A stretch of DNA of 64,000 nucleotides from Comamonadaceae bacterium. Lineage in GTDB: Bacteria > Pseudomonadota > Gammaproteobacteria > Burkholderiales > Burkholderiaceae_C. The position numbers and the translations under genes were made by a program. Numbering within the stretch: position 1 is the first letter of the stretch; every line of letters begins with the position of its first letter. Shown here in pieces: positions 56,898 through 64,000 of this stretch. The notes beneath the pieces were generated by a model. The model was not told where the DNA came from. It saw nothing but the letters and a program-made list of their open reading frames with translations, and ran no database searches. The stretch covers positions 774,417 to 838,416 of the forward strand of contig JAIXSQ010000007.1 in NCBI GenBank assembly GCA_027484575.1, given 5' to 3'.

Positions 56898-57274
56898 CTC
56901 GGCAGGGCTGATTGGCTGATGGACTGGTGGATGTCTCGTGCCGGACGGCACGCGTTCGGCAAACGGACTGAACCGTTTGCCGATCTGATTATTTCATCAC
57001 TTTAATTTTTTTTGTCATATTAATATGCGTTTCAGGACGGCGCGGGCCGTGCCGCTTGCCGCCCGCCACCCCCGTGCCCGCGCGCCCCGGATCGCCGCAA
57101 TCCCTGCACCCGCGCGGCGCGGCAAGGCAGCCGCCCCAACCGGTCCCGGCAATCCGCAGCGCCCCAGGTCGACAGGAAACTGTCCGGAAACACCGCAGAG
57201 ACTGCACAATTGCGTTGCTTTAACCAAGCCGACCACCTTCCCGATCGGCATTTCACCTAACAGGATCCATCCCC
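56898..57274. other. 377-bp divergent intergenic region with AT-rich island
   Basis: It separates the helical-protein gene from the second HTH-receiver gene. A roughly 55-bp AT-rich island (about 56985-57030) includes a run of nine T bases and the perfect palindrome CATATTAATATG (57016-57027). A perfect 11-bp inverted repeat lies at 56956-56983. No gene is credible inside. The contrast with the surrounding G/C-rich DNA marks a promoter or regulatory zone. Confidence 0.7.
56956..56983. promoter_or_regulatory. Perfect 11-bp inverted repeat, candidate operator for the HTH-receiver regulators
   Basis: TCGGCAAACGG and CCGTTTGCCGA flank a 6-nt spacer (ACTGAA). The half-sites are spaced as for a dimeric HTH protein. 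It stands next to the AT-rich island and between the two paralogous HTH-receiver genes, which would allow one site to control both directions. Confidence 0.6.
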
Positions 57275-57892
57275 TTGGGCCGCCCCCGTTCCTCCCAGAG
57301 TCCTGCTGCCACCCGCTACGTGGGCACCAAGGATGCCGCCGCCATCCTGGGCGTGTCGGTCAGCACCGTGCAGAAGATGGTCGGCAATGGCCAGTTGCGC
57401 GCCTGGACCACGGCGGGCGGGCACCGCCGCATCGACATCGAGGACCTGCGCGCGGCGGCGCCCCATCCGGCCGCGGTGCCTGCGGGGGCGCCCGCGGCCA
57501 CCGCCAGCGCCGGCCCGCTGCGGGTGCTGCTGGTCGAGGACAACGCGGTGGCCGTGCGGCCCATGGTCCGCCTGCTCGAGCGCTACGGCCCGCGCGTGAC
57601 CACCGCAGTCACCGGCGATGCGGCCCAGGCCCTGCTGCAGATCGCCGAGCAGGCCCCCGACCTGCTGGTCACCGACCTGGTGATGCGGCCCTTCGACGGC
57701 TTCCACCTGCTGCGCGTGCTGGCCGGCTCCCCGCGGCTGGCGGCGCTGCGGATCGTCGTGGCCACCAGCCTGGACGACGCCGAGATCGCCGAGCGCGGCG
57801 GGTTGCCGCTGCCTGCGCTGGTCTGGCGCAAGCCCGTGCATCCCGAGCGCCTGGGCGGCTACATCGACGCCCTCCTCGGCCCAGGCGCCTGA
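57275..57892 (+). CDS. Transcription regulator: N-terminal excisionase/MerR-type HTH then C-terminal receiver (paralogue)
   Basis: 205 residues starting at TTG 57275, with AGGATCC upstream. The HTH is VGTKDAAAILGVSVSTVQKM with the TAGGHRR wing; the receiver (about 85-205) has VLLVEDNAVAVRPM, phospho-Asp in LLVTDLVMRPFDG, Thr in VVATSLDD and Lys in VWRKPVHPERL. It shares the reversed domain order and the GGHRR wing with the protein at 55777-56511. TTG is accepted because the HTH begins within 20 residues and no better start exists. Target promoters unknown; an 11-bp inverted repeat lies upstream. Confidence 0.85.
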   Translation: MGRPRSSQSPAATRYVGTKDAAAILGVSVSTVQKMVGNGQLRAWTTAGGHRRIDIEDLRAAAPHPAAVPAGAPAATASAGPLRVLLVEDNAVAVRPMVRLLERYGPRVTTAVTGDAAQALLQIAEQAPDLLVTDLVMRPFDGFHLLRVLAGSPRLAALRIVVATSLDDAEIAERGGLPLPALVWRKPVHPERLGGYIDALLGPGA

Positions 57893-58065
57893 CGCGCCGC
57901 AGCCACGCCGGCGCCGCCTGTCCGTGCAGGGCGTCACGGCGACGTGCCCGGGGGGCCACGCCGGCCGGCCGCCGAACTGTGGCCAGGTGTCACGACACTC
58001 CCCCGGCTTGCACCTGCCGCGCCACCATGCGGCCAGGAGACTCAGCCCGGCGAGGGGATTCCGAC

Positions 58066-58602
58066 ATGCGACTGACCGATCTCTGGCCCTGGGGCCGCCA
58101 CGCGCCCGCCGCGCGCCTGGACGTCCCGGCCTCCTCGACCTTCCACGCGTCACAGCACAGCGCGGTCGTCACCAGCCAGTTCGCCACGGCAGCCTCGGTC
58201 GACCCGCGCCAGGTGTTCCGCATCCGCAGCGACCTGCTGCGCATCGCCCTGCGGGACGTGACCGCGCTGTGCGGCATCCCGGCGGGCTGGATCGAGCTGC
58301 GGCCCCTGGCGGCCACCAGCAGCCAGTCGAAGGAGGCCACCGTGCAGGCGCGCCTCGTGCTGCGCGCCTGGCGGCCTCTGGTGCTGCAGCATGCGGCCGC
58401 GATCGAGCAGCTGCTGCGCCAGCGCGTCGCCGTGCTCGATCCGCAGTCGGTGCAGTGGCTGTCCGGGGTGCTTTGGCAGCTGGCGATCCCGGCCGACACG
58501 CCGATGGAGCCACTGCCCGGCCCGGCTGCCTGGACCCGCGGCACGGCGCCGCCGCCGGCGCGCGAGCAGGCCGCCGCTGCCACGCCCGCGGCAGCACGCT
58601 GA
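58066..58602 (+). CDS. Hypothetical protein, about 178 residues
   Basis: The N-terminus (MRLTDLWPWGRHAPA) is tryptophan-rich, then a mixed region (SQFATAASVDPRQVFRIRSDLL) and helices (LQHAAAIEQLLRQRVAVLD). The Ala-rich tail (AREQAAAATPAAAR) is probably disordered. No family is recognised. It has good coding composition and a Shine-Dalgarno-like GAGGGGA upstream of ATG 58066. It lies after the HTH-receiver gene and convergent with the chemotaxis receptor gene; no link is established. Confidence 0.6.
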   Translation: MRLTDLWPWGRHAPAARLDVPASSTFHASQHSAVVTSQFATAASVDPRQVFRIRSDLLRIALRDVTALCGIPAGWIELRPLAATSSQSKEATVQARLVLRAWRPLVLQHAAAIEQLLRQRVAVLDPQSVQWLSGVLWQLAIPADTPMEPLPGPAAWTRGTAPPPAREQAAAATPAAAR

Positions 58603-58624
58603 CCTGCGCCGAGCGCAGCGCCGC

Positions 58625-60598
58625 TCAGGCGGCCAGCCGGAACCGCCCCACCCGGTCCAGCAGCTCGCGCGCCTGCAACCGCAGGCTGTCGGCCGCGGCG
58701 GCGCTCTGCTCGACCAGCGCCGCGTTCTGCTGCGTCGCCTGGTCCATCTGCTGCACGGCGGCACCGATCTGCGCCACCCCGTGGCTCTGCTCCTGGCTGC
58801 CGTTCGCGATCGTGGCCATCAGCGCCTCGACCCGCCCGATCGCGGCGACCACGTCCCCCATGGTGCCGCCGGCCTCCGACACCAGCGTCGCGCCGGCCTC
58901 GACCCGTCCAACGCTGGCCGCGATGAGGCCGCGGATCTCGCGCGCGGCATCGGCGGCGCGCTGCGCCAGCGTGCGCACCTCCCCGGCCACCACGGCGAAG
59001 CCGCGGCCCTGCTCGCCGGCCCGCGCCGCCTCCACGGCCGCATTGAGCGCCAGGATGTTGGTCTGGAAGGCGATGCCGTCGATGGTCGCGACGATCTCCG
59101 TGACCCGCCGGCTGCTGTCCTCGATGTCGCGCATCGTCGCCACGACCTGGCCCACCACCTCGCCACCGCGGCCCGCCACCTGGGTGGCCTCGCGCGCGAG
59201 GGTGCTGCCCTGGCTGGCTCCCGCCGCGTTCTGCTCCACGGTGCCCGCCAGCTGCTTCATCGAGGCGGCCGTCTGCTGCAGCGCGCTGGCCTGCTCCTCG
59301 GTGCGGCTGGACAGGTCGGTGTTGCCCTGCGCGATCTGGCCGCTGGCCGCGGCCACCGACTCCGCGTTCTGCCGCACCCCGGCGACGATGCCGGCCAGGT
59401 CGGTGCGCATGGTTTCCAGCGCCCGCAGCAGACGGCCGGCCTCGTCGCGGGCGCCGTCGTCCTGCACGGCCAGGGTCAGGTCGCCCGCGCGCACCGCCTC
59501 GGCCAGGTCCACGGCCAGGCCGATCGCGCGGTTGGTGCGGGCGACGATGCGTGCGGCCAGCAGCCCGGCCACCAGGCCGACGCCCAGCAGCAGACCGGCG
59601 AGCCAGGCCAGCCTGTGCAGTACGGCAGCACCGGCGTCGCCCAGCTCCTGGGCGAGCGCGTCCATGGCCCGGGCGCTGGCCTCGAAGTTGGCATCGACCA
59701 GCCGCGTGCTCAGGGCCCACCAGGCCGCCGGGTCGATCGGCTGGCCACGGTCGGCCAGCACGCCCGCCGCGAGGACGGCCTCGAACTCGCGCCGCACGGC
59801 GGCCTCGGCGCCCAGCGCGGCGGCCACGGGTTGCATCAGGGCCGGCGACTCCTGCGCGACCAGGTCCAGCGAACGGCGGGCCGCCTCGTACCGTTCCAGC
59901 GCCTGGGCCTGCAGCAGGCGCAGGCGCAGTCGGTTCGCCTCGACCTCGTGCCCGGACAGGACGAGCCAGCCGAGCGTGCGCATCTGGCCGAGCTGGTCGG
60001 TCAGCCGTGGCAGGTCGGTCAGCACCGCCAGCTGCAGGTAGTAGCCCGCCGGCTCCGGGTGCAGCACGATCCCGCTGGCGTTGGCCACGTCCTGCAGCAG
60101 GCCCAGCAGCATCCGCACCAGCGCGCCGTGGCGCTCGAAACTCTCGGCGGGGGAAAGGCGGGCGGCCTCGACCTCGCGCGCCAGCGCCTCGACCCCCGAG
60201 GCCACGTCGGCCAGCCGTTGCGCCAGTGCCGGCTGCCCGGCTGACTGCAGGCTGGCCTGCGCCTTCGCGAGGGCGGCCGCCACGTCGGCCTGCCTGGCTT
60301 CTCGCGGCTGGGCCGAGTCAGTCTCGCCCGCCAGGAGCCGGGTCGCCAGTCCGCGGTGCTGCTGCAACAGCCGCACGGCGGGCAGCAGCGCCTGGGCCGG
60401 CGCGACGCCCTGCAGCTCCGCCTGCGCGAAGCGCCAGGCCGCCAGCTCCTGGCGCACCCCGGTCGCGGTGGGGACGGCCACCAGCGCCAGCGCAGCCGCC
60501 GCCAGCAGCATGAACTTGCGGCGCAGCGACAGGTCGTCGATCAGGCCGAGCAGGCCTCGGCGTGGGGGGGCAGTTGCCGCCAGGAGGGGGGAAGTCAT
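58625..60598 (-). CDS. Methyl-accepting chemotaxis protein
   Basis: 657 residues. A first membrane helix (about 28-45), a large periplasmic NIT-like sensor (about 50-300) containing [16 protein letters not shown], a second membrane helix (about 305-325), a HAMP segment ([17 protein letters not shown]) and the signalling coiled coil with [13 protein letters not shown] and [20 protein letters not shown], the CheA/CheW contact hairpin. The NIT-like motif suggests nitrate/nitrite or a related small ligand. ATG 60598 is chosen over the upstream codons. Confidence 0.9.
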   Translation of the reverse strand: MTSPLLAATAPPRRGLLGLIDDLSLRRKFMLLAAAALALVAVPTATGVRQELAAWRFAQAELQGVAPAQALLPAVRLLQQHRGLATRLLAGETDSAQPREARQADVAAALAKAQASLQSAGQPALAQRLADVASGVEALAREVEAARLSPAESFERHGALVRMLLGLLQDVANASGIVLHPEPAGYYLQLAVLTDLPRLTDQLGQMRTLGWLVLSGHEVEANRLRLRLLQAQALERYEAARRSLDLVAQESPALMQPVAAALGAEAAVRREFEAVLAAGVLADRGQPIDPAAWWALSTRLVDANFEASARAMDALAQELGDAGAAVLHRLAWLAGLLLGVGLVAGLLAARIVARTNRAIGLAVDLAEAVRAGDLTLAVQDDGARDEAGRLLRALETMRTDLAGIVAGVRQNAESVAAASGQIAQGNTDLSSRTEEQASALQQTAASMKQLAGTVEQNAAGASQGSTLAREATQVAGRGGEVVGQVVATMRDIEDSSRRVTEIVATIDGIAFQTNILALNAAVEAARAGEQGRGFAVVAGEVRTLAQRAADAAREIRGLIAASVGRVEAGATLVSEAGGTMGDVVAAIGRVEALMATIANGSQEQSHGVAQIGAAVQQMDQATQQNAALVEQSAAAADSLRLQARELLDRVGRFRLAA

Positions 60599-61103
60599 CG
60601 CATCGCTCCGGTTGCTGCGCGCTGGCACATCCGGCCAAGCGCGCCGTGTGGGGACCGGGGTGTGTCGGCAGCCGACGCCCCTGGACGTGTCACTTGAATT
60701 TGACACAAACAATCAAACTGACGATTCCTGCAAATACTCTAGGGCCTGCACCCTATCTGACCGCCAACCCGATCGTGTCAGAACAGGCACCATGGTTCGT
60801 CAGGGCACCTGCATCCCAAGCCTCGAAAAAGCGGCCGATCCTTCCGTCTTTCCCCCGTCACCGGCGCTGTGCCGGCGCAGCCCGGACGGCCGCTCGCCTG
60901 ACGGCGCGGCCCGCCGACAGCGCCTGCCTCGCCGCCCTCAGGCCGTCGCCTGCCCCTTCCATCCGCACACCACCCGGCGTCAGCACGACACCGCCGGGCG
61001 GGTCACATGCGCATCTCACCTTTAAATGATGTAAATTAGTTTCTCTGATTACATTGATTCACGCTTCGCCTTCCGGCAAGCGCCAGGTCCGGCCCGCGCC
61101 CCC
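60599..61103. other. 505-bp divergent intergenic region, promoter-like
   Basis: It separates the MCP and the adhesin genes. AT-rich sequence at 60698-60740 (AATTTGACACAAACAATCAAAC) and at 61020-61062 (TTTAAATGATGTAAATTAG and TTCTCTGATTACATTGATTC) interrupt otherwise G/C-rich DNA; these are likely promoters for the two divergent genes. A 155-residue open frame on the plus strand (60562-61029) looks like a shadow, with no credible start. No RNA or repeat was recognised. Confidence 0.6.
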
Positions 61104-64000
61104 ATGAACCGCATCCACCGCTCCCTCTTCAACGCCCGCCTGGGCACCACCGTGGCCGTCCCCGAGACCGCCAGCAGCCAGGGAAAGGCCGCGGCAGCGA
61201 CGGCGCCGCTGGTGGCTGCCAGCCTGTTGCTGGCGGCCGGCGCCGCCTGGGCCCAGGCGCTGCCCACCGGCGGGCAGGTGGCCGCCGGCCAGGGGGCGAT
61301 CACCCGCGCCGGCAACACGCTGACGGTGCGCCAGGACAGCGACCGGCTGGTCACCACCTGGCAGAGCTTCGACGTCGGCGCGGGCGGCCGGGTGCAGTTC
61401 CTGCAGCCCTCGGCCGCATCGGCGGCGCTGGCCCGCGTGCTGGGCGGCCAGCCGTCCACCATCGCCGGCAATCTGCAGGCCAACGGGCAGCTGTTCCTGG
61501 TGAACCCGGCCGGGGTGCTGTTCGCGCCAGGCGCGCAGGTGGATGCGGCCAGCCTGGTCGCCTCGACGCTGGCGATGTCCGACGCCGACTTCCTGGCAGG
61601 CCGGCTGCGGCTGGCCGGTGACAGCACCGCCGCGGTGGTCAACCAGGGCGTGCTGCGCGCCGCCACCGGCGGCCACGTGGCCCTGGTGGCCGCGCGCATC
61701 GTCAACGACGGGCGCATCGAGGCGCCGCAGGGCGGCGCGCTGCTCGGCGCCGGCCAGGACGTGACGCTGGACTTCGGCGGCAGCACGCGGCTGCGCGTCG
61801 ACCGCGGCGCGCTGGCCGCCGAGATCGCCAACGGCGGCGCGGTGGTGGCCGACGGCGGGCTGGTGCACATGAGCGCCCGGGCGGCCGGGCAGCTGGCCAG
61901 CGCAGTGATCAACACCACCGGCACGGTGCAGGCCCGCACGCTGGCCACCGGCCGCAAGGGCGAGATCCTGCTGATCGCCGACATGGAACGCGGCACGCTG
62001 CAGGCCGGCGGCCGCATCGACGCCAGCGCACCCGACGGCGGGAACGGCGGCTTCATCGAGACCTCGGGCGCCCACGTGGCCACGCTGCCGGGGCTGGTGG
62101 TCGACGCCGGTGCCGCCCGCGGCCAGGGCGGCCAGTGGCTGGTCGACCCCTACGACTACACGATCAACGCCGCCGCCGCCACGACCATCGCCAACGCGCT
62201 GGACCTGGGCACCGGCGTCACCGTGACCACGGCCACCCAGAACGCCGGCTACGGCAGCGGCACCAGCGGCAGCGCCGGCGGCGACATCACCGTCGCCAGC
62301 GCAATCGCCAAGACGTCGGGAGGCAATGCCTCGCTGGTGCTGCGCGCCGACCGCAGCATCGTGGTGAACGCGCCGATCACGTCCACCGGTGGCGCGCTGG
62401 ACCTGACCCTGAGCGCCGCCAACGCCGCCACCGGCACGCTGGGCGGCGTGAACGTCAATGCCAACCTGTCCACCAACGGCGGCAGCCTGCTGATCGGCGG
62501 TGCGGGCGGCAGCCTGGCCGCAGGCAGCACGTCGAACGGCATCGGCTACGCGCTGAACATCGACGCAAGCGCGCCCGCGGTGCGCATCGGCACCAACGTG
62601 TCCATCGGCACGGCCGGCGGCGCCATCACCATCAACGGCCGCAGCAATGCGACCACCTCCTCGTACACCGGCGTGCGCGCCGGCATCTACCTGATGTCCG
62701 GCTCGACCATCGATTCGGGCGGCGGCAACATCAACCTCAGCGGGATCAGCGCGGCCGACGACAAGATGTTCGGCTTCGCGGTCGAGGGCAACTCCGGCAC
62801 CGTGACCACGGTGCGCACCTCCAGCACGAGCGGCACGCTGGTGGTCGACTCGCGCAACACCCTGGATCCGCTGGGGGCCTTGGGCCTGGTGAACAACGGC
62901 AACCAGCAGCGCATCCAGTTCTGGGCGCCGTCGGTGGCGCACCTGCTGTTCATGATCAACGGCCAGAACAAGCTGGCGGTGTTCACCCAGAGCCCGCCCT
63001 GCAACCCCGGCTACCCGAACTGCGGCACCGTGGTTATCCCCGGCGGCAACCAGAGCTACACCTCGGCCGGCTACAACGTCAAGGCCATGGCGATGAACCC
63101 GATCTACGTGACCACGGGCAACGGCACCAAGGTCTACGACGGCGCGAGCGACGCCACCGGCGTCGGCCTCAGCGCTCTCGGGGGACCGGTCGGCTTCACG
63201 GTGGGCCAGCTGGGCAGCCTGGTGTTCCGCACCGCCAGCAAGAACGTGGGCAGCTACACCACGCTGGCCGGCGACCCGGCCAACCCGGTCACCTACAGCG
63301 CCGGCGGGACCAGCTATGCGGTGTCGTACTTCAACCAGGGCACCTACAGCATCACGACCCGGGCGCTGTCGAACATCGCGGCCACCGACAAGGTGTACGA
63401 CGGCACGCGCACGGCGGCCGTGACGGCCACCGGCCTGGTCCCCGGAGACAACGTGCAGGTGCAGGCCACCGGCCAGTTCACGCAGGCGGACGTGGGCAGC
63501 GGGATCACGGTGAACGTCACCGGCGTGTCGCTCGCCGGCACCGACGCGGGCAACTACACGCTGCCGGCGTTCAGCAGCCTCAGCACCACGGCCAGCATCA
63601 CGCCGGCGCCGTTGCGGGTGACAGCCAACGACGCCACCAAGACCTACGACGGCGCGCCCTGGAGCGGCGGCAACGGGGTGACCTACGCGGGCTGGGTGAA
63701 CAACGAGGGCACGGCCGTGCTGTCCGGCACGCTGGCATTCGGCGGTGCCGCGCAGGGAGCGACGAACGCGGGCAGCTACGCGCTCACGGCCAGCGGCCAG
63801 ACGGCGGCCAATTACGCACTCACCTTCGTGCCGGGCACGCTCACCGTCGCACCCGCCACGCTCACCTACACCGCCACCGCGGCCAGCCGCACCTACGGCG
63901 CGGCCAACCCCGCGCTGGCCGGCAGCGTCGCCGGCTTCGTGGGCAGCGACAACGCGTCCAACGCGCTGACCGGCACCGCCACGTGGACCACCACGGCGAC
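61104..64000 (+). CDS. Two-partner-secretion-type exoprotein / haemagglutinin-like adhesin with YDG/MBG repeats (3' end outside window)
   Basis: The frame runs open for at least 965 residues. The N-terminus is an extended signal peptide (MNRIHRSLFNARLGTTVAV, ESPR-type), then a TPS secretion domain (about 45-300) with NGQLFLVNPAGVLFAPGAQVD. After a beta-helix passenger, YDG/MBG-like repeats begin at about 675 (TKVYDGASD), 761 (TDKVYDGTR) and 846 (TKTYDGAP), spaced about 85 residues, with a further related unit SRTYGA (about 928). It would be exported by a TpsB/Omp85 partner, not seen in the window, and act as a surface adhesin or matrix protein. Confidence 0.9.
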   Translation, partial: MNRIHRSLFNARLGTTVAVPETASSQGKAAAATAPLVAASLLLAAGAAWAQALPTGGQVAAGQGAITRAGNTLTVRQDSDRLVTTWQSFDVGAGGRVQFLQPSAASAALARVLGGQPSTIAGNLQANGQLFLVNPAGVLFAPGAQVDAASLVASTLAMSDADFLAGRLRLAGDSTAAVVNQGVLRAATGGHVALVAARIVNDGRIEAPQGGALLGAGQDVTLDFGGSTRLRVDRGALAAEIANGGAVVADGGLVHMSARAAGQLASAVINTTGTVQARTLATGRKGEILLIADMERGTLQAGGRIDASAPDGGNGGFIETSGAHVATLPGLVVDAGAARGQGGQWLVDPYDYTINAAAATTIANALDLGTGVTVTTATQNAGYGSGTSGSAGGDITVASAIAKTSGGNASLVLRADRSIVVNAPITSTGGALDLTLSAANAATGTLGGVNVNANLSTNGGSLLIGGAGGSLAAGSTSNGIGYALNIDASAPAVRIGTNVSIGTAGGAITINGRSNATTSSYTGVRAGIYLMSGSTIDSGGGNINLSGISAADDKMFGFAVEGNSGTVTTVRTSSTSGTLVVDSRNTLDPLGALGLVNNGNQQRIQFWAPSVAHLLFMINGQNKLAVFTQSPPCNPGYPNCGTVVIPGGNQSYTSAGYNVKAMAMNPIYVTTGNGTKVYDGASDATGVGLSALGGPVGFTVGQLGSLVFRTASKNVGSYTTLAGDPANPVTYSAGGTSYAVSYFNQGTYSITTRALSNIAATDKVYDGTRTAAVTATGLVPGDNVQVQATGQFTQADVGSGITVNVTGVSLAGTDAGNYTLPAFSSLSTTASITPAPLRVTANDATKTYDGAPWSGGNGVTYAGWVNNEGTAVLSGTLAFGGAAQGATNAGSYALTASGQTAANYALTFVPGTLTVAPATLTYTATAASRTYGAANPALAGSVAGFVGSDNASNALTGTATWTTTA

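Noticed and set aside
60562..61029. 155-residue plus-strand open frame upstream of the adhesin
   Set aside because: It begins inside the MCP coding region on the opposite strand, has no Shine-Dalgarno and reads as low-complexity sequence across an AT-rich promoter region.

Overview
This is a very GC-rich stretch with dense coding, many four-base ATGA or GTGA gene overlaps, a Bug/TctC-type solute-binding protein, ESPR-type secreted adhesin leader and an isoaspartyl methyltransferase-rhodanese-TolC block. Together these suggest a betaproteobacterium of the Burkholderiales (Comamonadaceae or Sphaerotilaceae-like). That placement is inferred from gene content and composition; no 16S or other marker lies in the window. 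No CRISPR array, transposase, integrase or rRNA was found.

Region 1 (1-2.4 kb) has the end of a thymidine/AMP phosphorylase-type gene coupled to a PRPP-synthetase-like gene, REP-like palindromes and a glutathione S-transferase. Region 2 (2.4-22.7 kb) is a metal-homeostasis island. It holds a heavy-metal (HME) RND pump operon on the minus strand (TolC, periplasmic accessory protein, adaptor, pump, second accessory protein), three HMA-domain proteins, a Cu+ P1B ATPase with its CueR-like regulator, a CusF-like / MerP-like / MerT-like operon, and a minus-strand operon (msrA, ABC ATPase, FtsX-like permease, DUF3299 protein, small His/Cys protein, TonB receptor) that resembles zinc-uptake loci. Three near-identical MerR/CueR-type promoters with 19-bp spacers tie two HMA genes and the ATPase into one copper regulon.

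Region 3 (22.7-31.8 kb) has a YdcF-like protein, then a TetR-regulated HAE-type RND multidrug pump followed by the isoaspartyl methyltransferase, rhodanese and TolC genes, and a convergent pseudouridine synthase. Region 4 (31.8-43.7 kb) is signalling and envelope: Hpt protein, MipA/OmpV porin, sedolisin lipoprotein, a cNMP-FecR-OmpA cluster, a broken GNAT gene, a 7TM hybrid kinase divergent from a BLUF photoreceptor, and a PAS kinase. Region 5 (43.8-50.4 kb) has a stand-alone adenylation-carrier-thioesterase protein, HU, small conserved genes, tRNA-Leu(CAG), a Bug-type binding protein and a hydrolase.

Region 6 (50.4-60.6 kb) is again signalling: a response regulator divergent from a four-PAS hybrid kinase, a GST, a small membrane protein overlapping a papain-like peptidase, two paralogous regulators with an unusual HTH-then-receiver order around an AT-rich island with a perfect 11-bp inverted repeat, and a methyl-accepting chemotaxis protein. 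The window ends inside a large two-partner-secretion-type adhesin with YDG/MBG repeats (61.1 kb to the edge). A recurring feature is a CACAAT/TANNAT hexamer 6-9 nt before start codons that lack a Shine-Dalgarno, suggesting leaderless mRNAs.
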